DNA of 64,000 bases, taken from Chlorops oryzae (taxonomy: Eukaryota; Arthropoda; Insecta; Diptera; Chloropidae). Shown here piece after piece: positions 11,666-24,162 of the stretch (its first letter is position 1; every line of letters starts with the position of its first letter). The DNA lies in NCBI GenBank assembly GCA_020466095.1, contig CM035809.1:25449455-25513454 (forward strand), read 5' to 3'. The position numbers and the translations under genes are program-made. The notes below the pieces were generated by a model. The model was not told where the DNA came from, made no database searches, and worked only from the letters and a program-made list of their open reading frames with translations.

Positions 11666-13377
11666 TAAGTCTGAACGTTCCATAATAGTTGAAAGTCTTA
11701 TAATGAAGTTCTCCTACTATGAAATAGTTTCAAACGCACAGCTTTTTCGTAAGTCACTTTCGTGTAGTGTTAATAATTTCTGGATAAAATGAAAATTTTT
11801 ATTTAATGAAGTGATTTTCTGGTCCACGTGCAAGACATTCATTATAAGGAATTTTTCGACTGTATTTTGAACGGTCCTTGAAATATCCTTGAAAATCCTT
11901 TTTTAATAAGCTTTTTTTTAAATTTTGTATCTCAAAAACTAAGTAAGATAAGAAGAAGAAATAAACGTTGGCCGATTGCTAACACAACAGAAAATCAAAA
12001 AAAAAAAATTTTTAATTTTTACACTCAGAAAAATTTTTCCACAAAACTAAAAAGACAATTTTAACAATTTTTTCAGTGTATTTCCAGTTTCACGCCGCTC
12101 TACAAGTTTAAAAAAAAAATACCTCTAAGTATTTTCTTTCATTAAAAAAAAATTTCATTTAAATTAAATGGAGCAACAGTGAGATATTCAAAAAATTACA
12201 AGTGCACATAGATGCTCTAGTACTAATATCCAGTACAAATGTACTTAATAAGTTCGACTTCATTGATAGCAAACGGATAGATGTTCATTTAGATATTTAA
12301 TTTTCTCATCTTATTTTCAAAAAATTTATTAGACATATGGGGTACCAAATTAAAGGAAATCGATCCAGCATTTTGAATAAAATAAAAAATGTGGGTGTTA
12401 ATAGGACCTTTTTCATACCAAAATGGCTCTCAAAGTCAAAAAATGTTTTAAAAAAAATTTTAAAATTTTGATTTTAAAGGCTCAAATAATCTTGAAGCTG
12501 CCATAAAGCATAAGATTATTTTATACGCCTAGAAAGGTCTGACAATTCTCTGTCGAACTGCATTAAAATTTTTATCTTGGATTCAAACGTTGAGGCGTGA
12601 AAATGTTTTTTCTGAAACAACTGAAAATTTCTTTCTTTCCCTTATAACTCCTCAGGGGTGCATTTTGGACCCCCCTCCCCCCCTGCCATACGATTTTTTG
12701 TTAGTTCTGACCCCCTCTATCAGCTCCCGACCGGTTGACCATCACAAACGGAACACCGTGTATATCTAGGTATTATTTCAATGTCTATTTAAGACTAGAA
12801 AATATTTTGTTGCATTTAGCTTTGTCATATCTGGGAAACAGAGGATTTTATAGCGTCCCGCGTAGAAGAGCCTCTATGAAGACGGCCGTAAGATTCGTGG
12901 TAAAATTCTCATATAGGCAAACAGTTCGCTTATAAAAAAATTTTCCTATTGAAATTTGATTCAATTTATCAAAAACCATTGTCTTGGAAATTGAAAGCAT
13001 TTTTGTATCAGACAACTAAAGATCCTGTCGAAGACCTCTTAATAATTTAGTTCTCCACACCTATCAAATTAACTCCAGAAGAAAAAAAGAACAAACTTTA
13101 TCGTTGCAAAATAATTTATTTGAATTTGTGAAAATATAATTTTAAATAATATTGTAGATTTGCTTTTTATCATAAAAATAGACTTCACATATATTTGTTT
13201 ATTACGAAATTACAAAAACACTTTTACACAATTTTTCTTTTGTATGCTATTTATATATATAAATATTTTTGTATGTTATTGTGATTCGTTAAAAGCTAAA
13301 AATTTAGTACATATTTATAAAATGTATTTCATTGTGGTTTTTAACACATATAAAGGCGCTTAATCCGACTAACCTTA
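11666..13377. other. Spacer with no recognised gene
   Basis: AT-rich sequence. The short open frames here have no domain signature. Confidence 0.4.
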
Positions 13378-13836
13378 TAGGGCATTTACATATACGTTTT
13401 AACGCTCCTTTTTTAAGCTAAAACGACTATGTCAAAACGGGGTGTTTACATATGCGCATGTCGTTTTGTCATTTTGTGGTTATCTTTTGTTTGCTCAACA
13501 CGTGAAATATGAGTGAATATTGTAATTTAGAATAGAAGCAATTATTGAAATTGCGTTCGTTTTCTACATTGGTTGTGGAATTAACCTCACAATTTTTAAA
13601 TTAGAAATTTCAATGACCATATGTTTTGCATTTTTATAGTGATGACACTAAAAATTCGATATTTTTATCAGTTATAAGCAGGATTTATCTTGTTTAGCTA
13701 CTTGTTTTAAATTAAAACAGGAAATTTTTCTCGTTTTAGTTTTGTACGATAAAACGGGAAAAATCTAAGTTGTTTTAGAGCTTAAACGGGTAAAGTTACT
13801 AAAACGCGAATAAAACGGCATATGTAAACGGCCTAT
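13378..13836. mobile_element. TIR element, TAGGGCATTTACATAT family
   Basis: The left end TAGGGCATTTACATATACGT and the right end CATATGTAAACGGCCTA form imperfect inverted repeats. TTA flanks both sides, which would fit a 3-bp duplication. The interior has no transposase. The superfamily is uncertain. Confidence 0.55.
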
Positions 13837-14411
13837 TAGATTGATTATTGAAGCTTTTATGGAATGCCAAATGCAATTTCTGCATCGTACTTCGCTACGT
13901 GCAAAAGCAAAATTTAAAAGAATAATTGTGCTTGGATAAATAAATATTATAATACCCTCTTTTTTTTTTAGGGCGCATAAATTTAAGCTTTCAATATTTT
14001 TCCTCTAAAAAACTGATTTTCGCTTGAAATTTATTGGAAATTGAAATATTTAGTTAAAAATATTTATTCAAAAATCTATTTTAATATATTTCGTTTTGGA
14101 AGGGACATATGAATGCAATGAGATTAATTTATGGAAGTTACCTATTTAAGAATTAATGGCAGTTTTTCTTTTGTTTTTGAAAATTTCAAATTTTTATACG
14201 ATTAAGTCTGATTCTGGATAAAATGTATAAATTTAAAAATTTCATCGTTTGACCCTGAGCCTTAGAATCGTACAGATGATCTTCAGTGTACACAACAAAA
14301 GTAGATTCTCTACACTCTTTTCTCTACGTAAAAAACTCTATTATGGATTTCAGGATTTAACTTATACCTACAATGTATCTGGAAACAGAAAAAATTTAAT
14401 TCAACACCTAG

Positions 14412-14600
14412 ATGTATGCTTTTGAATATTTTAAAACCAATCGTAAATTATTCAAAGCCTTTACCATTCGAGTTCCTGGTAACTGTGTAGCAGACGAACT
14501 TGCAAGACGCAGTACGGCATTACCGGAAGAATTATATTTGACTGTTAATTCGTTGTCAGAACGTGTTGGCCGCCCTTCTTGCGCAGGTCGTCCAAAATAA
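14412..14600 (+). pseudogene. Non-LTR retrotransposon RNase H remnant
   Basis: The frame contains VPGNCVADELARRSTALPEE, which resembles the C-terminal RNase H motif (PGN-x-x-ADELAR) of insect non-LTR retrotransposons of the jockey/I/R1 type. The expected preceding WVPGH motif is lost or deleted and no reverse transcriptase is adjacent. It is a short decayed relic. Confidence 0.5.
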
Positions 14601-14751
14601 GTCCAATATTGAGAGCTCTAGTCATGTCCTTATATTTCGACGGAGTCATTATTAATTCCTGATTTTTATTTTTCCATTTTTTTAAGTCTGATGTTTCTTA
14701 CAGTATAACGATTTATTTCAGTAACATTTTTCTGAGCCTCACAGTTACTAC

Positions 14752-14899
14752 ATACACTTAGAGAACTTAACCATGATTTTTTTTTTAAAAGAGCGCATTG
14801 TTATTCACAGTCCTTTTGATTTTCGAGCAGAACAAAAATTTCAAAAGAAAAATGGTTGAGTCAACAACATTTTTTGGTTGATTTTTTTCTCTGTGTATG
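14752..14899. mobile_element. Small TIR element ending TTCTCTGTGTA
   Basis: The left end TACACTTAGAGAACTTAACC is an imperfect inverse of GGTTGATTTTTTTCTCTGTG at the right. The right-end motif recurs at about 15371-15392, suggesting a second copy or fragment ending there. Confidence 0.4.
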
Positions 14900-15711
14900 T
14901 TTAATTACTATTCTTTACGTTCGGTATAATTCTCATTTGTTTTATAAAATAGGACAAATAAGGTATTTATTCATCTTAGAACATTTTAAGCATTGCGAAA
15001 GCAGTCACGACAAAAGCAGTGACAAAATTGGGGGATGAAGTCCATCCGATGGCTATTTTTTGGGGTTATGTTCAGCAGAGGGATCTGTGGCCATTTGCTT
15101 TGAACGTTAATTAAATTTGTTTTGACATTTCTTCTTTTATAGGTATTTTAGAAAATTGTTGTTTTATTTTAAAAATTATCTTGTCATTTCAATTATGTCC
15201 GTGGTTAGTTCGAAAATATAAATTTAAATCCATTTTTGAAAATTATCATTTCAATTCAACCTGAAATATGGTTGATTCAAAAGGGAAAATCTTTATTTTT
15301 CCCAACAAGAAAAATTGTTAAAATTAAAAAGGGATTTTGTATGTTTTTCCTTTTGATTTAACCAGTTTTCTGGTTGATTTTTTTCTCTGTGTACTTCTCA
15401 ACCATATTTCTGTGCCTCAAAGGAGAATTTATTCATTTTTTTTTTACTCATTTCGAACTTATATTTCTGAGTTACATTCTTTGTTTTTTTTACAAATTTT
15501 TGTCGGGCTCTTAAATATGATCACTCCTAAAATGTTTGCTGGGCTCTCAAATCGTTTTCACAAACAGATGAATATAGACATTAATCATAAATTAATAATA
15601 TTAACAAGAAGGTTTCGGAAAGAATTTTTCTTCCGTTTTTTTTTTCTTTCATGTTACTGTCTGTTGTATAGCGGGTGGTGGTGGTTCGCTTTATCCAAAC
15701 CTGACTGTATT

Positions 15712-16195
15712 CCCTGTAGGAATTTGAACTAGTGTCGTACTAGTACTTTACTAGTGCAAAAGCCACCAGTACTAGTTCTTTTCTATACCCCTGTCCATAT
15801 AAAATTCTGTCGAAAATCAGTATAACATCTGTACAGGAAAGCACTAGTACAGTTTGCACCAGAACTATTCTAGTACTTTTCGATCCAATTGGGTAAAATT
15901 GCACCAGTTAAATACTAGTGATGTTTACGGGAAAAAGTTTACAGAATCGTGGATTTTTTTTTCAGTACAAAATGGAAATAAATATTTATAATTATAAATT
16001 TTTATTATAATAAAAGAAAACCATTCGGTTGTGTATTTATTATCAATTTATAACGCCTCAATAAATGAATGCAATTATTCCACTGATCACTAGTATAGTT
16101 ATGGTGCAAACTTACCCAAACATTGCACTAGTTCTTTTAGTACTGGTAAAAGTACTAGTTCTTTTAGGCAAATTGCTTAACAGCTTTCTACAGGG
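15712..16195. mobile_element. 484-bp MITE rich in ACTAGT (copy 1)
   Basis: The element runs from CCCTGTAGGAATTTGAACTA to CTTTCTACAGGG, with inverted ends CCCTGTAGRAA. ACTAGT and AGTACT words recur at both ends. An almost identical copy in opposite orientation lies at 35452-35938. Copy 1 lies just downstream of Tm1 exon 9a. There is no coding capacity. Confidence 0.85.
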
Positions 16196-16468
16196 TTAAT
16201 ACATAGTTTTTTTGTTTGTGTATATGAAAGGATATCGTTTAATTTCTATTGAATTCTTATATTCTATTGTTAAATGCATTAATTTTTTAATTGGAATTTT
16301 GTTTCTTTCCGCAGAACATCACAAAGTCGTTAGAAAATGTTATTATTTGAAGCTTTTTTTTTTTTTGGAAATTTTTTGAAATGGCAATGTTATTAGTAGT
16401 GTATATTCTCCGGTCTGCGCTGTGGGTTAGGCTGTTATTGGTTAGCACAAAGATTGAATCCATTCGGT

Positions 16469-16545
16469 TTAGTAATTATTAAGATCGGCGTACTCGAGTT
16501 CTCGTGCGATCGATTTGTACTTCTCTTTACCTTTGCTAACTTCCT
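16469..16545 (-). CDS. Tm1: Tm1 alternative last exon 9a (cytoskeletal C-terminus)
   Basis: The acceptor TTACAG at about 16546 leads into a frame that joins exon 8 in phase 1 and encodes 25 residues, EEVSKGKEKYKSIARELEYA then DLNNY and stop. The pattern resembles non-muscle tropomyosin C-termini and lacks the muscle troponin-T-binding end. It is the most downstream terminal exon in the gene, so transcripts using it must skip 9b, 9c and 9d. Confidence 0.9.
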
Positions 16546-17014
16546 CTGTAAGAAATAAAATTTGAAATACAATTTTTTTTTTTTGTAAAGATTTGTTTCT
16601 TGTGATACGACAATTCTTTATTAATTAAATGAAAAAAAAAATAAAATAAAAAATTATAATTATTCTTAAATATTTGTCTAGCTTTTTTTTTATTCTTTTG
16701 CCTTTCAAGCATAGACAAACGAGTTGAGCACACAAAAAAAAAAAAAAAAAAGACGAATAAGTTCAATAAATTGAGTTGATTTAAGCTCAAAAATATGCAA
16801 AAGTTTACTATTCAATATTTAAAACTGTTCTACAGTAATCAACAGCAGTGAGAGAAACTAATCTAAACTGTGCCCCAGAGAGACAAAACTACTTTAATCG
16901 CAAAGAATTAGGTATATATTTTGTATTTGTTTTGTAGGTCGGTTCGGCAAGAGTTTCCGGTTCGCTTCATTTCTGTCTGTTGACACTGTTGTTACACGCA
17001 CGCAGCGTTGCCAC

Positions 17015-17100
17015 TTATTCCTTGAGAATAAGTTCGACGAAAGCAGTATCGAGATCGTCGCCGATGTCCTTGTATCTTTCCTTCTCCATAACGAGGTCGT
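17015..17100 (-). CDS. Tm1: Tm1 alternative last exon 9b (standard muscle C-terminus)
   Basis: The acceptor CAATAG precedes ACGACCTCG. The exon encodes [20 protein letters not shown] then FVELILKE and stop, matching the Drosophila muscle Tm1 C-terminus. With the muscle N-terminus the protein is 285 aa by my count. This end overlaps the next dimer head-to-tail on actin and helps to bind troponin T. Confidence 0.95.
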
Positions 17101-17214
17101 CTATTGTTGTTGTTGAAATTAATTGAAGATATTGAAGGAAATAAAAGAAGAAAAGAAAGAAAAAAAAACCAATGAAATAAATATGAGTTGAAAGAAATAA
17201 CATAACGACTACAA

Positions 17215-17392
17215 AAAAGAAACATAATGCCTGGTTTCCAATAGAGCAACAATTTCTACAAAATTTAAGCACATGCAAACATATTGAACCGATTTTAATC
17301 AACTTCGGATGTGATTAAAACTGGTTCCATACTTTTGCATTTGTTTAATATTTTTAAGAGTTCTTGCGCTATCGTGGAAACCAGACTTAAGA
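17215..17392. mobile_element. Foldback element, TTTCCAATAGCGCA family (copy 1)
   Basis: The left end CTGGTTTCCAATAGAGCAA and the right end TTGCGCTATCGTGGAAACCAG are inverted. Related copies are at 37790-37945 and 60341-60630, with a fragment near 33515-33548. It lies in the intron between exons 9c and 9b. Confidence 0.65.
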
Positions 17393-17956
17393 CATACACT
17401 TAAGACTTCACTTAAAAAATAAATATTTTATGAAGAATATCAATTGAAATTTTATTTAAAAAAATATTTAAAAAATTAATGGAAAAAAATGATTCAAAAA
17501 TGATATGAGCAAATAAAATAAATTTCAAAAAAAAAAATAATTTGAATGAAATAAATTACCTCAATTCATTTGCGGGTTACTTTTTTTGCAAAAGCTGCGG
17601 ATCTTCGCGCATTTTTTGTAGATGCAACGCTGCGTGTTAGTTTCGTTAAGGAGCGTTTAGAGAAAAAAAAAACAAAGCGGCAGCAGCAATATTTTCAGCG
17701 ACTAGGTTAGCTAAGAGGGGGAAAAAATAATGTCCTGCCAAATTTTCTCTTTGGTTTCGTATAAAAAATTTAAATAAAACTTAATTAAATTAAATAATTT
17801 CGCAAGTCAATTTAAAATGAACTCAAAAATTTTAATAAAAACTTTTTCAGAAGAAAATGCTCTTGTTTAACAAAATTGAAAAAGCGATTTCTGGCAGCCT
17901 TTCTTAGCGGTTGTGTACTCTCTCGAGTACTCTTAATGCACTGATATGTAATTTGT

Positions 17957-18706
17957 TCAAGCGGGTGGGGCGTCGTCGGCAGCTGGTGCGGCTGGAGCCT
18001 CAGTAGGTGGAGCGACTTCGGGTTCAGTTGCAGCCTCAGCTGGAGCAGCCTCTTCAGCGGCAGCTGGTGGTGCTCATCAGCAGTGGTGCCTCTTCTGCGG
18101 GCGCTGCTTCGGCTGATGGTGCTGCCTCAGCAGGAGCACCATCAGCAGGAGCAGCAGCCCCTTCAACAGGAGCGGCGGCACCTTCAGCTGGAGCAGCAGC
18201 AGCTGCAGCTTCAGCGGGTGCTCCCTCTGCTGGTGCCCCCTCTGCTGGTGCCCCCTCTGCTGGTGCGGGAGCTTCAGGTGCCGGCGGTGGCGGTTCGTAG
18301 TTCTTAACATATGGTACTTCAGCACCTTCGGGCGGTAAATCAATCGAATATTCGAATGGTGGTGGCGGTGGCGGCGGTGGTGTCGGTTCCTTTGGTGGTT
18401 CAGGAATAACTTCAGCAGCCTTTGCTGCTTCGGCAGCTGCCGCAGCAGCTGCCAGTCCATCAGCAGCCGTTGCATCGGCCGCAGATTTCGCAGCTTCAAC
18501 GGCGGCGGCAGCGGCAGCTTCCGCTTCGGCTATAGCAGCTTCTCTGGCAGCGATTTCTTCGGGTGTTGGTGTTGGTATTTTCGGTGTCGGTGGCTTCGGA
18601 TGACGAACAGTATAGAATGGCGATAGGCTTGGAATCATGTCCATAAACGTCTCATCGAGACAGTCACCCATCAGACAGAATCGTTCCTTTTCGACAATAA
18701 GATCGT
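17957..18706 (-). CDS. Tm1: Tm1 alternative last exon 9c (Pro-Ala-rich tail, troponin-H type; frame broken once)
   Basis: The acceptor ATCATAG precedes ACGATCTTATTG. The exon opens with a tropomyosin-like segment (DDLIVEKERFCLMGDCLDET) and continues as a long Pro-Ala linker with FEYSIDLPPEGAEVPYVKNY in the middle, like the heavy tropomyosin isoforms 33/34 of Drosophila indirect flight muscle. As read, the frame stops after PLLMSTTSCR at 18054, but from about 18075 the Ala-Pro coding pattern continues one frame over and ends ADDAPPA at 17957, like exon 9d. The exon length is one base off phase. With one base removed, the exon would give 249 residues and the protein about 506 aa. Confidence 0.88.
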
Positions 18707-18869
18707 CTATGATTGGTGTTTTTTGTTTTTTTTTTTTTAATTTTTCATTTGATTGTTAAGAAATTTTTCGGTCAATGTGTGCAGGACAAAAGGGAAGTTC
18801 ATGAAGTGTACGAATGCAGGATGTGAAAAGAAAAATTGAAAAATTTCCGTTGTAAGAAAATAAAGAGAC

Positions 18870-18935
18870 AGATAGACTAAGAGAGAGATAGAGAGAGAGA
18901 GAGAAAAAAGAGAGATAGAAAATGTAAAGCTATAT
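18870..18935. repeat. GAGA microsatellite
   Basis: A short purine run of AGAGAGAGAT type in the intron between exons 9d and 9c. It is a simple repeat with no other signal. Confidence 0.7.
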
Positions 18936-19225
18936 CCTAAATGACAAAAAGAATTTCTTTTTTTTTTTATTGAATGGATTTAGTAGAGTGAAAACAAAAT
19001 GGGAGAAGACATAGAGGAAACAGAGGAAGATAGGGGGGAGTGAAAATTTTGAAAATATACAATGTGGGTGGGAAGAACGGAAACAGGAGCCGTTCCAATG
19101 CTCATTGAGATATGTTGTCGCTTTCGAATTATTCCATATTTTGTTTTATTTCATGTTCCATTTACAGTCAGAGAGAGAGAGATAGATAGATAGAGTCACA
19201 GGGTTTCAATTTTGGATCAATTCAT

Positions 19226-19945
19226 TTACGCTGGCGGAGCGTCAGCAGCAGGCTCAGCCTCTGCAGCGGGAGCGGCCTCGGCAACAGGAGCTGCTTCGAC
19301 GGGTGCAGCTTCTTCCGCGGCTGGTGCGGCTTCAACAGCAGGAGCTCCCTCCACAGTTGCTGCACCTTCAGCTGGAGCGGCACCTTCAGCTGGAGCAGGC
19401 ACCTTCAGCTGGAGCGGCACCTTCAGCTGGAGCAGCACCTTCAGCTGGAGCGGCACCTTCAGCTGGAGCAGCACCTTCAGCTGGAGCGGCACCTTCAACT
19501 GGAGCGGCACCTTCAACTGCAGCGGCTCCTTCAACTGGTGGTGCATCTCCCTCTGCCGGTGCACCTTCAAGTGCGGCAACTTCGACTGGAACTTCAGGCG
19601 CCGGTGGTGGTGGCTCGTAGTTCTTGACATATGGAACTTCAGCACCCTCTGGTGGCAAATCGATCGAATATTCGAATGGTGGTGGTGGTGGAGGTGGTGG
19701 TGTTGGTTCTTTTGGTGGTGGTGGCGTAGGTTCTTTTGGTGGCGGTGTTGGCTCTTTGGGCGGCAGTGCAGCTGCGGCGGCCGCTTCTGCGTCTGCTGAT
19801 GCTTGTGCTGCGTCTTCCGCATCTTTAGCGGCTTGTGCAGCAACCATAGCAGGCGTTGGCACTGGCTTAGCCATCATTTCAACAAATGTTGCGTCCAAAC
19901 TATCACCGATGAGTGCATAGTGCTGCTTTTCGATAATAAGGTCAT
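19226..19945 (-). CDS. Tm1: Tm1 alternative last exon 9d (second Pro-Ala-rich tail; frame broken once)
   Basis: The acceptor CCAATCAG precedes ATGACCTTATT. The exon encodes DDLIIEKQHYALIGDSLDAT, a Pro-Ala region, the same YSIDLPPEGAEVPYVKNYEP block as exon 9c and a run of about seven APAEGA-type hexapeptides from an 18-bp tandem repeat. The frame is shifted at 19398-19399, where GCAGGCACC replaces the GCAGCACC seen in neighbouring repeats. Past that point the original pattern resumes one frame over and ends AADAPPA at 19226. Without the extra base the exon adds 239 residues, giving a protein of about 496 aa. It is a tandem paralogue of 9c. Confidence 0.88.
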
Positions 19946-20938
19946 CTGATTGGTTTTTGTTTTTGTTTTGCGCCGGTCGTTGGTCGAAGTGGTTTAAAGA
20001 AAAACAATTTTTTTTCCGTTAGCGTAAATTCTTTTCCTTAATTTTTTTTTTTTTTGATCGATTTCAAGTTTTTTATAGTCACGGCTCCTACACAACTGAT
20101 CTCTGTGGATTTGTGGCCTTAATTAATATCGCTCATTAGTCAGCAACATGCGGATTTGCAGCGTGCAACATATGATGCATGAGAACATTATACACATACA
20201 GGGTTGCAGCAGCATGTGTCCGAAGTGTTTGCCGGCCTTTTGCTACTTTTCTGCTAAAAAATTCGACGACACTTTTTTGATTATCGAGACGATAAAGGAA
20301 GATAAAGCAGTCTGTATTTTTTTTTATATAATTTTTTCGGTTTTTTTTTCGTAAAATACTTTTTTTTTATTTGTGTGCAAGTTGCAGCAGTAAATACGTA
20401 TAAATAATTCTTAATAAATCAAAAAACACAAATAATTCAAACGGCAATAATTTTGATTAAAAAAAAAAAAAACAAAAAAAAACTCTTCATATAGAGCAGG
20501 AAATATTGAATATTGATTTTTGCTATTGCATTAGTTTTTTTAATTAATTACAAATCTTTCGGCGCAGTGACAATTACAAATCATACATTTCTTTCTTTTA
20601 TATAAATAAATTAATTGAAAATGAAGCTTTTAAAATTTAGTGCCAAAAGATTTTTTATCAAATCGAATTAATTTTATTTTTCAAAACATAAAATTTAGAG
20701 AATTTTCAAAATGCAACAAATGCGATGAACTTTGAAGCTCCTCGAGATAGTCTAATTTTGCTAAATATTTTCTTTTTGCAAGGAAACAATTTTCTTTCCG
20801 TTTTTATTTCTTCAATTGGTAACTAAAACAATTTTGCAATATTAAGAAACAATTTAGGAAGTTGCAAGTCATTTCCAATTAATATTTTTTAATGAGGTTA
20901 CTAACAATTGCTTAAAACATCATCGGTTTTCCATTCAT

Positions 20939-21195
20939 TTAAGGTCGTTTGTTGTACTGTTCCCGTTGAAGTTTTTCGTCACGATATCCTCTCAAAACGT
21001 CAAAAATTACATATACGGGCATGTGACAGAAATCGAATACGACAGAAAACGTTCGATTTCGCTTACATTTGTATGAAAATTTAACCGAAATCGAACGTTT
21101 TCTGTCGTATTCGATTTCTGTCACATGCCCGATAAAATTGTTTTTTTTTTTTTTTGTCTTTCGGAATGAAGGACTTAATCGGAACATTAGGAAAC
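20939..21195. mobile_element. Foldback element with an inner palindrome
   Basis: The outer arms (TTGTACTGTTCC near 20951 and GGAACATTAGGAAAC near 21181) match the 4063-4193 family. Inside, CGGGCATGTGACAGAAATCG (21016) and its inverse (to about 21132) form a second near-perfect palindrome, indicating one foldback inserted in another. Confidence 0.65.
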
Positions 21196-22849
21196 ATGCC
21201 TCAGAGTTGAAAAAACATAATTGGAAAATTTCAAATATTAATTATTTTCTATAGCAAAGTAATAATATGTTTGCTTTTAGCAACACAAAAAATATTGATT
21301 TTTTTTAAAAACTTGGCTTCCTTCAAATTACTCCATCAGTTGGTATATTCTTCTTAAATATCTCTCTTTATCATACAGATTGCATTTCTTGACTGCCAAT
21401 GGATGCATTCTATGCAGCACACTCAACTGTTGTTCTTCAACATGCTGCGAAAAAAGTAGCAAAATAAACTTTGCTACCAAAAAACACGGAATACGCTCAG
21501 TCAACATGTTGCGAACTCTCAGTAGGTAGCGCAACACTTTATTCAGTTGCACAACAGTTGAATGTCTATCGAATACACAATCCAATGATATGGTTTGCTT
21601 CTAAGAAATTCACATTTGAAAGGCCATTTCCTCACAAAAAAGAAAATACTTCCATATTCATAAAATATCGCGATGTTTAATGAAACTAACCTCTTAAAGA
21701 AGGCAAAAAAAAAAAAAAATTTAGTTCGTATTTTTTTTTTACAATTTTAAAAATCTTTTTTATTATAATTTTATTTTTAATTAATTAAAGACTTTATATT
21801 GCAATAAGCAGTGTAGCCATATATAAATGCTAAACATTTTAAATAAATTTCTAGAAAATATTAACGACTTTTTGTTTTTAAATAAATGGAATGCTTGCAA
21901 AAATGTCTTTTTCTAAATGGTAATGTTGCGAACGGGCCGTCATCATCGTATTTGGCTACATGCACGTGTACACTTACATTTGGAATTTTCTTGTTTTCAT
22001 TTTCTTTATACATACTGTTGAAATTTTGTTAATAATTATTTTGTTTTTTTGTTGCTGCATTTTGGAATTTCTTTTGCAACAAATACTCTCGTTTTCTTAT
22101 TTGAAACAAAAGCAAAAAATAATAAAAATAATAATAGACAATAATAATTATAATGAAATTATAATAATAGATAATAATAATAAAAAATATAAAGTATCAA
22201 GGCAAAGCTCGCGTCAGCGTCAGTTCGGCGTTTGCGCGAATGTTTTTTTTTTTTGATTGTTTTAGGATTTATTTCTGATTTGGGCGTGGCAGCTGCGACA
22301 ACATTGTCGTTCGTTATTTTGTGTTTTGAGTTCTCCTTCTTCTTGTTGTTGTTGTAGTTGTTTTGCTCAGTTTTTCATCTTCCCTTGTGGAATATTTTTG
22401 TTTATCTATTTTTTTTTTTTTTTACATATTTTGTATGTCATGCAGGGTTGCCTCCATTTCTTCTTGCAAAAGTTTGTTCTTAGTGCGCTCATTCGATAGA
22501 TCGTCTTAGGATCGTAGCGGTAGCAATATTCATGGTAGCAGGAGCAGCAGTAATTTGTCATGTGTTATGTGTATATATACATACAATTTTTTTAAAAAAT
22601 TTTTCAACATATAAACACAACATTTACGATCGAGCAACAGCAATAATTAATAGCAATAACATAATTTTTTTTTTAAGGGCAGCATTAACAGGCAAGCAGG
22701 CAGGCGGGAAACCAAATTTTACATAAAAAGAAACGTAAAGAAAATCAGAAAATGAAAAATAAATTTTAATCAAATAAAATATGAGAAAAATATGATATAG
22801 ATAATTCTTTAAACAACCTTGAAAAAACGCTTTGCAAATACCGCAAACA
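21196..22849. other. Tm1 intron between exons 8 and 9d, nothing recognised
   Basis: AT-rich intron with poly-T tracts. I found no additional tropomyosin-like exon on either strand. Confidence 0.4.
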
Positions 22850-22960
22850 CGTGTTGATTGAGTGCATTCAGCAGACTCAAGTGCGTGATCGCAGCATGTT
22901 GACAGCAACATTTACTGAGCTACTTTTGGTCAGCATGTTCAGTCTACTGAATGCACTCAT
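22850..22960. mobile_element. Foldback MITE, GCATTCAGCAGAC family (copy 1)
   Basis: The arm GAGTGCATTCAGCAGACTCA is inverted at TGTTCAGTCTACTGAATGCACTC. The loop contains GCAGCATGTTGA. A related copy is at 24163-24298. Confidence 0.65.
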
Positions 22961-23716
22961 TTCAAAGTGGAAATACAGTAAATAATCGAGTTTGTTCAAT
23001 AATAAAAATATAAAAAAATAATATTAAAAAAACGGGGTATTCACAGAGGTCTTGATAATTTTTTGATCGATTTTTTCAAATATTATTTTAATAAAAAGAA
23101 ATTATTTATAAAAATTTGTCGATGTTTTTTACATGACCAGCGTAAATATCCCTAATCGATTAGGAAACGATTTTTACTGAATTTCGTGCATTTTAAATTA
23201 AATAATTTATAAATATATGAATTGAAAATATACGGAATTTTGAAAAGAAATCATTTTTTAACAATTTTATGTACTTATACAAATAAAATATAAACTATAT
23301 GTAATTGTATAAATCAATTAAATTTAATATCTACTGTCAAAATGAAAAATCCTCATTCAATTAAATGCAAGAAAAATAATCGAAATAAAAATATAAAAAA
23401 TTAAATAAATAAATAAATAAATACATACATACAGTAGATAAGACATGTAGAACAAATATGTATCACAAGAATCACAATCTCAATACTGAGGGAATTAACG
23501 GTTTTAGATCTTAATAGAAACATTTTAAAGGGAAGCTAACAGAAACTGTTTCTAAACTCTCGAAAAACTAATTTTCAAAAATCTTTATAATTATTTATTA
23601 AATCTCAAAGTATTATTTCTTTACTATTCAATATAATTTAGGTATATTATATATATATTTTTTTCTAATTATTCATTTACTTAGAATAAGTCGTATATAT
23701 TCTTTCAATGACATAC

Positions 23717-23786
23717 CTTCGAGCCTGTCGACTTCCTTTTGCAATTTTTGAACGGAACGTTCAGCGAATTCAGCACGGGCTTCAGC
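23717..23786 (-). CDS. Tm1: Tm1 exon 8 (constitutive)
   Basis: The exon encodes AEARAEFAERSVQKLQKEVD then RLE plus one base of the next codon. The acceptor is CTTTAG and the donor GTATG. The 70-nt length and phase are identical to the equivalent Tm2 exon region, supporting the tandem-duplicate origin of the two genes. Confidence 0.95.
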
Positions 23787-24162
23787 CTAAAGTATCACAT
23801 TATTGTACGAACGGATATTCCAAGTATAGAGGGAAAGTAGATGAGGGGAAAAGAAGAAAAAATTTATTAGAAATTTGTTCAAATAGGCATTGGGATTAAA
23901 ATGCGTTTAAATGGTGGACGTAGAAAAAAGCAAAAAACTGGTACTTAAGAATTTCAATTTGAGTATTTTATTTTAATTTTTCTAATAGCCAGTTTTCTGC
24001 TTTTTTATATATATATATATATTAAGCTTTGAAAAAGCTACTCAAGTTCTACCAAAACCAGCGTTTATAAGCTACCAATTTTTGTCTGTGTATTTTCTAC
24101 CATCGACAAATAAAGCATAAAAAATCAGCCAGAAGAACAAGGTTGATTAAAATGGCATTTTG

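Noticed and set aside
18007..19920. Gly/Ser/Ala-rich open frames on the plus strand opposite exons 9c and 9d
   Set aside because: They are the antisense of GCN/CCN codons in the real minus-strand exons.
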